64,000 nt of DNA from contig CAZGVE010000014.1 of assembly GCA_964528845.1 (NCBI GenBank), forward strand, positions 1 to 64,000, read 5' to 3'. Source of the DNA: FEN-1191 sp964528845 (lineage in GTDB: Bacteria > Pseudomonadota > Gammaproteobacteria > Steroidobacterales > Steroidobacteraceae). The notes below the pieces were generated by a model. That model worked only from the letters and a program-made list of their open reading frames with translations, made no database searches and was not told the origin of the DNA. Positions within the stretch are counted from its first letter, which is position 1. Every line of letters starts with the position of its first letter. Of the stretch, positions 7,751 through 15,854 are shown piece after piece. The translations under genes and the position numbers were made by a program.

Positions 7751-9388
7751 ATGCGGGGGACCGGGTTGATGGCTGCGCTCATGGCAGCCGGGCTGCTCGT
7801 GATGCAGGCGGCCGCGGCTTCGGCTGCGGAGGCACCGATCCCGCGGCTGGTCCACCAGGACGGCCGCCATGCGCTCTTCGTCAATGACGCGCCGTACCTG
7901 ATCCTCGGCGCCGAGGTCAACAACTCGAGCGGCTGGCCATCGCAGTTGCCCCAGGTCTGGCCGGCCATCGACTACCTGCACGCCAACACCGTGCTGATGC
8001 CGGTGTATTGGGAGCAGTTCGAAGCGCAGCCCGGGCAGTACGATTACAGCGTCGTGGACACGCTGCTCGCGCAGGCACGCGCGCATCAGGTGCACCTGAT
8101 CCTGCTGTGGTTCGGCACCTGGAAGAACGGCAGTCCGCACTACGTCCCGGAGTGGATCAAGCTCGCCGGCGATCGCTATCCACGCGTGCAGGATCGATTC
8201 GGCCATCCGATCGATGCGCTCTCGCCGTTCGGTACTGCGACGCTGGAGGCCGACAAGCGCGCCTTTGGCGCGCTCATGCATCACCTGAAGGCCGCCGATC
8301 CGCAGCGCACCGTGCTGATGGTGCAGGTCGAGAACGAGACCGGCAACTATGGCGCGCTGCGTGACTACTCGCCTGCCGCGGAGCAGCTGTACACGGCTCC
8401 GGTGCCGGCCGACGTGCTGGCCGCGATGGCAGTCCAGCCGACCGTCGCGGCGCCCACGTGGCAGCAGGCTTTCGGCGCGGATTCCGAAGTCTTCTTCAAC
8501 GCCTGGGCGGTGTCACGGTACGTAGGTCAGGTGGCGGCTGCCGGCAAGGCCGAGTACCCGCTGCCGCTGTTCGCCAATGCGGCGCTGCGTGATCCGATCA
8601 AGCCAGGCGCGCCCGGCAGCTACGAGAGCGGGGGCCCGATCGACAATGTCATTCCAATCTGGAAGCTCAATGCACCGGCACTGGACCTGCTGGGCCCCGA
8701 CGTCTACGCGCCCGACCTGCCGACCTACCGCAAGCAGCTCGATCTGTATGGTCGCGCCGATAATGCGCTGTTCCTGCCGGAGACTGGTGGCAGCCCGCGA
8801 TTCCTATTCTTCGTACTCGGGCACGGAGGGATTGGATTCGCGCCATTCGGCATCGACTTCACGCGCACGCCCGTCTATCCCGATGCCGCGCGACCCCGGG
8901 AGGAATCGCTGACTCCCTGGTCGCGAACGGGCACGAAGGAATTCGTCGCGCCGTTCGAACCGCTGTACCGCCTGTTCGCACCGATGGCTCCGGAACTGGC
9001 GCGCCTGAATTTCGAAGGCCGGCTGCAGGCCACCGGCGAGGAGCAGGGTCGCCTGACGCAGACGCTGCACTTCGGTGCCTGGGACGCGCTCGTTTCCTAT
9101 GGAGTCTGGGCTCGCAATGGCGCTCCGATGGGCAATCCGCAGCCGATCGGCGCGGCACTGGTGGGGCAGCTCGCTGACAATCAATTCCTCGTCAGCGGCT
9201 TCCATGCGCGCATCGATTTCCGCCCCGTTCGTCCGGAGCTGCAGCGTCAGTTCCTGCGGGTCGAGGAAGGCACTTATGAGAACGGCAGCTTCCGGTTCCA
9301 GCGCGTGCTGAACGGCGATCAGACCGACGGCGGACTCGACTTTTTCGCCGATCCGCTCGTGCTGCGGGTGTCGCTGGCGAGCTATTGA
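7751..9388 (+). CDS. Exported GH35-type glycoside hydrolase (beta-galactosidase-like)
   Basis: The 545-residue product has a signal peptide (to about residue 26) and a TIM-barrel glycosidase domain beginning LVHQDGRHALFVNDAPYLIL, with a candidate acid/base Glu near 196 (VENETGNYG) and nucleophile Glu near 344 (FLPETGG). A beta-rich C-terminal part matches the DUF5597-type extension of GH35-like enzymes. These remove terminal beta-galactosyl (or related) residues. The start is placed at ATG 7751 because it gives a clean signal peptide; a GTG at 7739 is possible. It begins 25 bases after the ModA-HbpS fusion and is probably in its operon. The exact sugar is not readable from sequence. Confidence 0.85.
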   Translation: MRGTGLMAALMAAGLLVMQAAAASAAEAPIPRLVHQDGRHALFVNDAPYLILGAEVNNSSGWPSQLPQVWPAIDYLHANTVLMPVYWEQFEAQPGQYDYSVVDTLLAQARAHQVHLILLWFGTWKNGSPHYVPEWIKLAGDRYPRVQDRFGHPIDALSPFGTATLEADKRAFGALMHHLKAADPQRTVLMVQVENETGNYGALRDYSPAAEQLYTAPVPADVLAAMAVQPTVAAPTWQQAFGADSEVFFNAWAVSRYVGQVAAAGKAEYPLPLFANAALRDPIKPGAPGSYESGGPIDNVIPIWKLNAPALDLLGPDVYAPDLPTYRKQLDLYGRADNALFLPETGGSPRFLFFVLGHGGIGFAPFGIDFTRTPVYPDAARPREESLTPWSRTGTKEFVAPFEPLYRLFAPMAPELARLNFEGRLQATGEEQGRLTQTLHFGAWDALVSYGVWARNGAPMGNPQPIGAALVGQLADNQFLVSGFHARIDFRPVRPELQRQFLRVEEGTYENGSFRFQRVLNGDQTDGGLDFFADPLVLRVSLASY

Positions 9389-9497
9389 GCCGCCGGGTGC
9401 GCTCGCATACCATGGACTGGCTTTGCCGCGGCGCCGGGGGGTGTCTTGGGATTTCGGGCCGCCGCACTCAATTCCAAATCCAACAGGAGTTCCTGCC

Positions 9498-10040
9498 ATG
9501 CGTCTGCCACCCTTGATCGGCGTTGCGGCCGCCAGCCTGTTGCTGGCCAGCCCGATGATCCGAGCGGAAACCATCGACCAGCTGACCAGCAGCGGACCGA
9601 CCACGAAGTCGATCGCGCTGCCCGATCCCACGCACATTCCGATCGTGTTCGGCAAGGACATCCCGTGGAAGGGCGATCCGAAGGGTGAGCAGATCGCGGC
9701 GCTGTTCGGAGCCGAGGACCAACCCGGCATCTACGGCTTGCTGATCAAGTGGAATCCGGGCGCCAACAGCAAACCGCACTCCCATTCCAAGCCGCGCTAC
9801 ATCTACGTCGTCGCCGGCACCTGGTGGGTGAATTCGAGCACCACCTACGACAAGACCAAGATGTATCCGGTTCCAGCGGGGAGTTTCGTCACGGACATTC
9901 CTGACACCATCCATTGGGACGGCGCGAAGCAGGGGGATACCGCCTGCATCATCCTGCTGGTCGGCGAGGGCCCGATGGTGACCACGACCTACGTACAGAA
10001 GGATCCGAACAGCCCGGTGTTCACGGCTCCTGCCAAGTAG
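9498..10040 (+). CDS. Exported single-domain cupin (copy 1 of a tandem pair)
   Basis: The 180-residue protein has a signal peptide (MRLPPLIGVAAASLLLASPMIRA) and one cupin barrel with metal-binding-type motif PHSHSKPRYIYVVAGTWW followed by YPVPAGSFVTDIPDTIHWDGAK. Small ChrR-like cupins can be metal-dependent enzymes or binding proteins; no reaction can be assigned. ATG 9498 follows AGGAG at the right distance; an earlier in-frame ATG would add an unlikely leader. Its neighbour 52 bases downstream is a close relative. Confidence 0.85.
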   Translation: MRLPPLIGVAAASLLLASPMIRAETIDQLTSSGPTTKSIALPDPTHIPIVFGKDIPWKGDPKGEQIAALFGAEDQPGIYGLLIKWNPGANSKPHSHSKPRYIYVVAGTWWVNSSTTYDKTKMYPVPAGSFVTDIPDTIHWDGAKQGDTACIILLVGEGPMVTTTYVQKDPNSPVFTAPAK

Positions 10041-10092
10041 CCCGAAGCACACGAAAAATCGAACCAGGAAATCTCATCAAGGAGCATCTCTC

Positions 10093-10632
10093 ATGCGTCT
10101 GTCATCCCTGATCGGCATCGCGGCCTGCGGCATCGTGCTGGCCACCCCCTTGTTCGCGGAAACCCAGGAGCAGCTGCTCAACAGCGGTCCGACGACGACG
10201 TCGATCGCACTGCCCGATCCGACCCACATCCCGATCGTGTTCGGCAAGGACTTCAAGTGGAAAGGGGACCCGGCGCATGAGCAGCAGGCGCCCCTGTTCG
10301 GTGATCCGGATCAGCCCGGAATCTACGGCGTGCTGATCAAGTGGAATCCGGGTGCGAACAGCACCCCGCATTTCCACTCGACCGTGCGCTACATCTACGT
10401 CGTGTCGGGCACCTGGTGGGTGAGTTCGAGCACGACCTATGATAAGTCCAAGATGTACCCGATCCCGGCCGGCAGCTTCGTCACCGATGTGACCGACACG
10501 ATCCATTGGGACGGCGCCAAGGCGGAGACCGGACCGGTCGTGCTGCTGCTGGTGGGCGTCGGACCGATGAAGACCACACGCTATACGCAGAAGGATCCGA
10601 ACAGCCCGGTATACACGCCCGATACCAAGTAG
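10093..10632 (+). CDS. Exported single-domain cupin (copy 2 of a tandem pair)
   Basis: The 179-residue product is clearly a duplicate of the preceding gene: both share IALPDPTHIPIVFGKD, IYGxLIKWNPGANS, RYIYVV(A/S)GTWWV and KDPNSPV. The histidine motif is PHFHST instead of PHSHSK. It has its own signal peptide (cleaved near LFA) and an AAGGAG ribosome site. Divergence spread over the whole length argues for two retained functions or a heteromer rather than a recent copy. Confidence 0.85.
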   Translation: MRLSSLIGIAACGIVLATPLFAETQEQLLNSGPTTTSIALPDPTHIPIVFGKDFKWKGDPAHEQQAPLFGDPDQPGIYGVLIKWNPGANSTPHFHSTVRYIYVVSGTWWVSSSTTYDKSKMYPIPAGSFVTDVTDTIHWDGAKAETGPVVLLLVGVGPMKTTRYTQKDPNSPVYTPDTK

Positions 10633-10648
10633 CTCCCGTTGCCCTGAG

Positions 10649-10675
10649 CTGCGCCGCCCGGAAGGGGCGGCGCAG
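10649..10675. terminator. 11-bp hairpin between convergent cupin genes
   Basis: Arms 10649-10659 and 10665-10675 pair perfectly around GGAAG. It sits between the stops of the small cupin (+) and the two-domain cupin (-). There is no T run, so termination efficiency is uncertain. Confidence 0.65.
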
Positions 10676-10705
10676 TGCGGTCCCCGCGCGCCTTGGACCG
10701 ATGCG

Positions 10706-11701
10706 TCAAGGATTGGGCTCGAAGTTGTGCATGCCCTCCGGGCGCGGATTGATCGCGATGCGTGTGTCGATCGTGGTGCCGCTCCAGGTGGCGCGATGGA
10801 AGCGCCCCTGCGGCGCATACACGACATCTCCGGGCTCAGCGGTGAATACCTTCATGCCCTCCATTTTGTAATCAATCGTGCCTTCGGCGATGAACCAGAA
10901 CTCGTTGTAGTCGATGTGAAAGTGGCCCTGGTTGGTATCCGGCGGCGTCGGGAAGCCATGGCCGCGGATGATGTTCATGAAGTTCCCGTTCTCGTTGACG
11001 AAGGCGAAGTCCCCGAGTGGCTTGGCCGGATTGTTGACGAAGTCCTGTTCGAAGTCGACGTAGAGCTTATTGACCCCGGTGTACGGGTCCGGCGGCGTGG
11101 TGTATCGGGTCTTGACGTACACCTTGCCCGGTGGCGCCGCCGGTGGGGCGGCATTGCCGTCGATCGGATACAGCGGGGTCCGGCCGCTGCGCACGACCTC
11201 GAAGCGCAATGACGGCTCTGTGCCCACGGTCTCCATGCTGTAAGGCGTGCGATAGGGCACCTGCACCAGGAAGCCCTTGGTGGCCACGAACGGCTGCTGG
11301 CCCTGGATGGTGAAGCGGATCTGTCCGCTCCATACCACGAAGAAGATCCGGTCGTCGGCCCAGAACAGGGTGCGCGTCTTCTCGCCAGGTGCCATCTGGA
11401 TGTACTTCGCGTCGTAGTCCTGATCGAGCACGATCTGCTCGGTCCACGAAGGTTGACCCTGATGTGTGGCCAGGATTTCTCGCAGCCGCCAGACCGGCTT
11501 GTTGGGCGCTTTCCAGGGGCTCGGTGCGGTGGATTTCGGTGCCCAGGTATACCAGCTCGGTGGCGGAGTCGGTGGCGGGGGCGGCGTGACCGCCGACTGC
11601 TGGGCCAGGACCTGCGGAACGTGCAGCATCCCGAGCGCAGCTAGGGTCCCAAGGCAGGCCCGCAGGCGGCTCGATTGAATGCGGCAGGCTGAGTGCGCCA
11701 T
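10706..11701 (-). CDS. Exported two-domain cupin (paralogue 1)
   Basis: The 331-residue protein carries a signal peptide (cleaved near VLAQ), a Pro-rich linker and two cupin-like halves: the first spans the APGEKTRTLFWADDRIFFVVWSG region, the second has GHFHIDYNEFWFIAEG with typical His/Glu ligands and RFHRATW. It is closely related to the products at 21830-22798 and 22821-23759. Conserved acidic and histidine residues suggest a metal site only in the second half. The start at 11701 follows GGGGG; an ATG 18 codons earlier lies in the divergent promoter region. The function is unknown. Confidence 0.8.
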   Translation of the reverse strand: MAHSACRIQSSRLRACLGTLAALGMLHVPQVLAQQSAVTPPPPPTPPPSWYTWAPKSTAPSPWKAPNKPVWRLREILATHQGQPSWTEQIVLDQDYDAKYIQMAPGEKTRTLFWADDRIFFVVWSGQIRFTIQGQQPFVATKGFLVQVPYRTPYSMETVGTEPSLRFEVVRSGRTPLYPIDGNAAPPAAPPGKVYVKTRYTTPPDPYTGVNKLYVDFEQDFVNNPAKPLGDFAFVNENGNFMNIIRGHGFPTPPDTNQGHFHIDYNEFWFIAEGTIDYKMEGMKVFTAEPGDVVYAPQGRFHRATWSGTTIDTRIAINPRPEGMHNFEPNP

Positions 11702-11731
11702 GAGGACCCCCGTTCTTATGCTATGGAAGCT

Positions 11732-11742
11732 CGTATAATACG
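11732..11742. promoter_or_regulatory. Palindromic -10 region (CGTATAATACG) of a divergent promoter
   Basis: A perfect 11-base palindrome centred on a single A contains TATAAT on the + strand (11734-11739) and TATTAT/TTATAC on the - strand. It lies in the 77-base gap between a leftward cupin gene and the rightward HbpS-like gene. On the - strand a TTGGAA lies 16 bases before TTATAC. The + strand -35 is weak. Confidence 0.5.
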
Positions 11743-11778
11743 CGTCCGACCTCATTCCAATAAGCGTAGGGGTGTCCC

Positions 11779-12357
11779 ATGAAGAGAATCTGGCTGCTCA
11801 CGGCCACGGGTCTGCTCGGCGCGGGCCAGGCGATGGCACAGGCACCGGCGAGCGCGCCGGCACCCGCACCCGCACCTTCACCGACGATCGCTGCAGCACC
11901 CACCAACGACGAGGTGCGTGCGCCCCGTCCCGCGCGCGCACGCGGAATTCCGACGGCGCTTGCCATCGAGGGCGCGCAGACCGCCATCGCGACCTGCCTC
12001 GGCAATGGCTACAAGGTGACCGCACTGATCGTCGATTCCGGCGGCGTGCCGATCGAATTGATCTCCGGCGACGGCGCGGCGGCGATCACGCAGCGGATCG
12101 CGATGGGAAAGGCGCAGAGCGTACTCAAGTACAAGACCACCAGCGGTGAAGTGGCCGCGAAGGCCGCCAGCGATGCAGCCTTCATGGCGCAGGTCGTCGC
12201 CGATCCGCTGATCGGCACCCCGCGGCAGGGCGCGGTTCCGATCACCGTCGGTGGCGAGCTGGTCGGCGCATTCGCGGTGTCCGGCGCGCCTGGCGGCGAC
12301 AAGGACGAGGTGTGCACGAAGGCCGGACTGGCGAAGATCCAGGATCGGCTGCAATAG
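11779..12357 (+). CDS. Exported HbpS/GlcG-type (DUF336) protein
   Basis: The 192-residue protein has a signal peptide (1-21, AMAQ), an Ala/Pro linker (22-42) and one HbpS/GlcG domain with GDGAAAITQRIAMGKAQS and a closing IQDRLQ. Related proteins bind haem extracellularly or are small partners in glycolate/oxidase loci. It is a paralogue of the C-terminal half of the fusion at 6472-7725: a 31-residue block starting DEVRAPRPARARGIP is identical in both, although 15 of its 31 codons differ at silent positions. That pattern suggests old duplication with strong protein-level constraint. It is a single-gene unit flanked by a divergent promoter and a terminator. Confidence 0.85.
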   Translation: MKRIWLLTATGLLGAGQAMAQAPASAPAPAPAPSPTIAAAPTNDEVRAPRPARARGIPTALAIEGAQTAIATCLGNGYKVTALIVDSGGVPIELISGDGAAAITQRIAMGKAQSVLKYKTTSGEVAAKAASDAAFMAQVVADPLIGTPRQGAVPITVGGELVGAFAVSGAPGGDKDEVCTKAGLAKIQDRLQ

Positions 12358-12366
12358 GTAATTCGG

Positions 12367-12391
12367 CCGGCCGGCCCGACGGGCCGGCCGG
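12367..12391. terminator. Perfect 11-bp GC hairpin between convergent genes
   Basis: Arms 12367-12377 and 12381-12391 are perfect complements around GAC. The hairpin separates the stops of the HbpS-like gene (+) and the NHL propeller gene (-). Confidence 0.7.
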
Positions 12392-12396
12392 TCCTG

Positions 12397-13545
12397 TCAG
12401 TGCTGCAGGATGAATTTCTGCAGCCGCTTTCCGGTATCGACCTCGCCCGTATAGAGGTTGCCCTTGGAATCGATGCCGATCTGGTGAACCCAGTGGAACT
12501 GGCCGGCATTGCGGCCACTGTGTCCGAAGCTGCCCACTTCAACGCCATCGCTGCGGCGCACGATGGCGATGCGGTTGTTCTCGCCATCCACCACGAACAG
12601 ATATTTCTGCTGCGGGTCGCGTGAGAACGTCAGTGTCCACGTCGAGCCATTGCCGAGCGTGCTGGTGCGCAGCGAGAACTCGGATACGAACTTGCCCTGC
12701 CGCGTGAACACCTGCACGCGATTGTTGTGCCGGTCGCAGACGTACACCAGTCCGTCGGAGGACAGGCGTACGCAATGCACCGGCGAGCGGAACTGCTTGT
12801 CCGGAGGATCGCCTGGGGCGTATGCCGGGATGGACCCTGCCGCGGGCACGTCGCCCTCGACGCCCTCGATCGTGTTCGTGACCTCGCTCAAAGGAATGCC
12901 GTAGGCTCCCCAGCCACGCTTGAACTGGCCGGTGTTCGAGTCGTAGACGACGACCCGATTGTTCAGGTAGCCATCGGCCAGGTACACCTCGTGCGCCGAT
13001 TCATCGACGTCGATGCCCGCTACGCGACCGAGCATCGTGGTGTCCTGGTTGTTCTTGCGCTCCTTGGTCTTGCGGCCGATCTCGAGCAGCTGCTTGCCGT
13101 CCGGGGTGAACTTGAGCACCTGACGGTCGTCCACGCTCGAGCCACTGATCCATACATTGCCACCTTTTTCGACCCAGATCGCATGCTCCCCGCTCGGCCA
13201 GTCCGGCACGAATCCGGGGCCGCCCCAGGACCGGATGAGCTTGCCGGCAGTATCGAACTCGAGCACCGCTGGGGTGGTCACGCAGCAGTCATTGCGCGGC
13301 GGCGTCTGCGATGCCCCGAGCTCGTCCTTGGTGGACGAGTGGGGTCGCTGCAGTACCCAGACATGGTCCTGGCTGTCGACGGCGATACCGGCCACCTGTC
13401 CCATGATCCAGTTGTTCGGCAGCTCCTGCGGCCAGAAGGGATCAACCTTGTACCGCGGGACATCATCGCCAGCGGCGTGCAATGGAGCGGCCGCGCAGGC
13501 GCCCAGCAATGTGAGTCCGAGCACCGCACTTCGGAGTCGCAGCAT
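12397..13545 (-). CDS. Exported NHL/six-bladed beta-propeller protein (paralogue 1)
   Basis: The 382-residue product has an N-terminal signal whose LLGAC could be a lipobox, otherwise cleavage near LHA. The rest is repeated NHL-type blades (VAGIAVDSQDHVWVL, VAGIDVDESAHEVYLADGYLNNRV, VHQIGIDSKGNLYTGEV). Such propellers serve as binding scaffolds or, in some families, lyases or dehydrogenase-like enzymes; none is demonstrated here. The second ATG (13545) is preferred because it begins a compact signal. It ends next to the terminator at 12367-12391. The leftward cytochrome c/PQQ gene pair lies immediately upstream and may be co-transcribed. Confidence 0.8.
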   Translation of the reverse strand: MLRLRSAVLGLTLLGACAAAPLHAAGDDVPRYKVDPFWPQELPNNWIMGQVAGIAVDSQDHVWVLQRPHSSTKDELGASQTPPRNDCCVTTPAVLEFDTAGKLIRSWGGPGFVPDWPSGEHAIWVEKGGNVWISGSSVDDRQVLKFTPDGKQLLEIGRKTKERKNNQDTTMLGRVAGIDVDESAHEVYLADGYLNNRVVVYDSNTGQFKRGWGAYGIPLSEVTNTIEGVEGDVPAAGSIPAYAPGDPPDKQFRSPVHCVRLSSDGLVYVCDRHNNRVQVFTRQGKFVSEFSLRTSTLGNGSTWTLTFSRDPQQKYLFVVDGENNRIAIVRRSDGVEVGSFGHSGRNAGQFHWVHQIGIDSKGNLYTGEVDTGKRLQKFILQH

Positions 13546-13617
13546 GAGCCATCCCCCCAATTCGTCGTTGTTCTGGTTAGTCTCGGTTCGTGGAATCGGC
13601 GCTGAGCCCTGGGCCGT

Positions 13618-15339
13618 TCAGCGCTTCACGCCGAAGGCGTAGACATGCGCGTCGTGCGTGACGATGAATACCTTGCCCAATGCGACGACCGGCTCGTTGA
13701 AATGGACCCAGTCGGTGATCGTCTTGCCGCTGGAGTACAGCTGCTTGCCGGTCTCGGCATCGAACGCGTACAGCACCAGGTTGCTGACCGGCGTGGCGCG
13801 ATAAACCGCACCGGTCGTCGTCGCGTCACGCGGCGTGCCGTCGGGCATCGGTGTGTTCTGCAGCGCCTGGCCGCCGGTCTGGGTCGCAAACACGATGCCG
13901 TTCGCGACCGTCGGCGGATCCGGCATGACCATGTCCGGCGAAGTCCACGTCGGGATCTCCGTGAGCTTGTCGCCATCCGCGACCACTTCGACCGCCATGA
14001 TGCTGCCGTTCGGGACCGGGCCACTCGTGAACTTGAATGGCGCCACCTTGGTCGACTGCGGTCCCCACATCGGCGTATAGATGAATCGCCGACCCGCGGG
14101 TGACTGATAGGTCGCGATTCCGCCCCAGACGCCCTGGCTCGGCTGGGTCCCCGAGGCCGCGTCGTTGCCCAGCTGCGGACCCTGGTACAGCGGTGTCGAA
14201 TGATTCTCGGATGGCCCGCCGCCGAGGTCACTGGTATCGAGCAGGTCGATGACCGATTCCTTGCCGGCGACCGCGACCAGTGTCTTGCCCGCGAACGGGA
14301 ACACGATCGGGCTGGCCGACCAGTCAAGATCCTTGGCGTTCATGTAGCGCCAGTTCTTCGGCGTGAACATGTCCATCAGCCGCGTCGCCTTCGGTGCAAG
14401 CATCAGCACGCTGATGCCATATTGGCCCGAGGCCGGATCGACGAAGCCGTCGGCGGTTTCGATCAGCAGGGTGTTGTTCGGGCCCTTTGTTACGCCGCCA
14501 CGGCCCCAGGGGCCGGCCGGCCGGCCGTTGCTGGTGTAGAAATGGGTCACCTGCGGATGCGCAGGGTCGTGCACATCGACCGCGGTGACCATCCCCGGAT
14601 CGATGGGCGGGCCGACCATCGGTCGGCGTCCAGGCGGGGTAGGCGCCGGCTGCGCACCCGGGTTCAGCGTCTCGGCGGCCATCATGGGTGAATTCGGATC
14701 GACCAGCTCGCCGCAGCCGCGCGCGTTGGTCGTATAGACCACGTTGTCGATGATGTTCAGGCCCCAGGCGCGCGCGAACGGCGCGACCATCTCGGTGGGT
14801 GCCAGGCGCTCCGATCCGTCGCCCAGCGCCGCCCCGCGCAGCTTGCCGTCGCTGGTCAGAAAGTAGATCACGCCATTGGCCTTGTCGATGGCCGGAGCGC
14901 CGTTGGCGGTGTTCGAGCACAGCCAGGTACCGGGGCGTCCCGGCTGGATCGGATTCGGATAGGTCTTCTGCCACAGCACCTTTCCGGTGTCGGTATCCAG
15001 CGCGAACAGCGTGTCATCAGCGCCGAGCAGGTACAGCAGGTTCTTCGGGCCCGCGGCGGTGGGAACGCCGGCCGCGACGACTGGTGGGCTCAAGGTGGCG
15101 AGCGCCACGGCGGTCGGCGGTGTCGAGAGCTGCGTGCTCCATTGCACCTTGAGCTTCGACACGTTGGTCTTGTCGAGCGTGGTCTCACCGCGGTTCCAGC
15201 CGGTGCGCTCCTGATCGTAGCCATAGGTGGGCCAGTCGTTCGCGGGCGGCGCGGCCGCGCCGCTCTGCGCGAAACTCGGCGCGGGGCCGAGCAGCGCCAA
15301 CAGCAGCACCGGGAGCAGGGCAGGATGGATCTTTGACAT
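13618..15339 (-). CDS. Exported PQQ-type beta-propeller protein without haem domain
   Basis: The 573-residue product has a signal peptide (MSKIHPALLPVLLLALLGPAPSFAQ) and a PQQ-binding-like propeller (NDWPTYGYDQERTGWN..., ALDTDTGKVLWQKTYP, YAFDAETGKQLYSSGK). It lacks CXXCH. A separate cytochrome c gene ends only 10 bases upstream, so the two probably form a split counterpart of the fused enzyme at 3727-5853. It likely oxidises an alcohol or sugar in the periplasm, but PQQ binding is inferred from the fold. ATG 15339 follows GAGGA; the earlier in-frame ATG at 15402 would overlap the cytochrome gene. Confidence 0.85.
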   Translation of the reverse strand: MSKIHPALLPVLLLALLGPAPSFAQSGAAAPPANDWPTYGYDQERTGWNRGETTLDKTNVSKLKVQWSTQLSTPPTAVALATLSPPVVAAGVPTAAGPKNLLYLLGADDTLFALDTDTGKVLWQKTYPNPIQPGRPGTWLCSNTANGAPAIDKANGVIYFLTSDGKLRGAALGDGSERLAPTEMVAPFARAWGLNIIDNVVYTTNARGCGELVDPNSPMMAAETLNPGAQPAPTPPGRRPMVGPPIDPGMVTAVDVHDPAHPQVTHFYTSNGRPAGPWGRGGVTKGPNNTLLIETADGFVDPASGQYGISVLMLAPKATRLMDMFTPKNWRYMNAKDLDWSASPIVFPFAGKTLVAVAGKESVIDLLDTSDLGGGPSENHSTPLYQGPQLGNDAASGTQPSQGVWGGIATYQSPAGRRFIYTPMWGPQSTKVAPFKFTSGPVPNGSIMAVEVVADGDKLTEIPTWTSPDMVMPDPPTVANGIVFATQTGGQALQNTPMPDGTPRDATTTGAVYRATPVSNLVLYAFDAETGKQLYSSGKTITDWVHFNEPVVALGKVFIVTHDAHVYAFGVKR

Positions 15340-15349
15340 GCGGTCCTCG

Positions 15350-15838
15350 TTAGTGGCTCGGCTTCTTGGCGTCGAAGTGAATGCTTTCCAGGCTCTGCGC
15401 ATCGTCGGTCAATTCCTTCGCACCCGCGGGAAGCTGATTGACCGACAGCACGTATGCAGTCAGGTCGGCTGCCACCTGGCCGCTCAGGGTCCCCGGATTG
15501 CTTTGCGGCATCGTCGTGTGGATGCGGTCGAACAGGGCCGTAAGAGACAGACCGTCCCAGTCGTTCAGGAACATCTTGCCCGTCAGCGCCGGCGCATCCG
15601 TACCATTGCCAGCCAGCGTTTCCCCATGGCAGGTGGCACAGCGGCTAGCGTATTCTGTCGCACCGCGCTGCGCCTGCTCGGCCGTGAAGACGCCGTCCCA
15701 GATCGAATGCCCGGCTTCCTGCGCGCGCAGCGCGCGCGCCGCAATTGCGCTGATGGCCAGCAGGCCGATCGCGGCAGCCAGCGGCAGCACGCGTCCGGCC
15801 CTACCCTTAAGCGGTCGCGGTGGACGTATCACGGGCAT
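15350..15838 (-). CDS. Exported monohaem cytochrome c
   Basis: The 162-residue protein has an N-terminal hydrophobic export signal (about 15-40), one CATCH haem site at 67-71 and a likely Met axial ligand at 110 (TTMPQSNPG). The haem domain resembles the N-terminal part of the fused PQQ dehydrogenase (both have CHGxTLAG, PALTG and an MPxxNPG loop). It probably takes electrons from the PQQ protein encoded 10 bases downstream. The start at 15838 lies 16 bases after the TIM-barrel gene stop; the longer frame would run deep into that gene. Confidence 0.9.
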   Translation of the reverse strand: MPVIRPPRPLKGRAGRVLPLAAAIGLLAISAIAARALRAQEAGHSIWDGVFTAEQAQRGATEYASRCATCHGETLAGNGTDAPALTGKMFLNDWDGLSLTALFDRIHTTMPQSNPGTLSGQVAADLTAYVLSVNQLPAGAKELTDDAQSLESIHFDAKKPSH

Positions 15839-15854
15839 GACGATCCTCTCGAGC

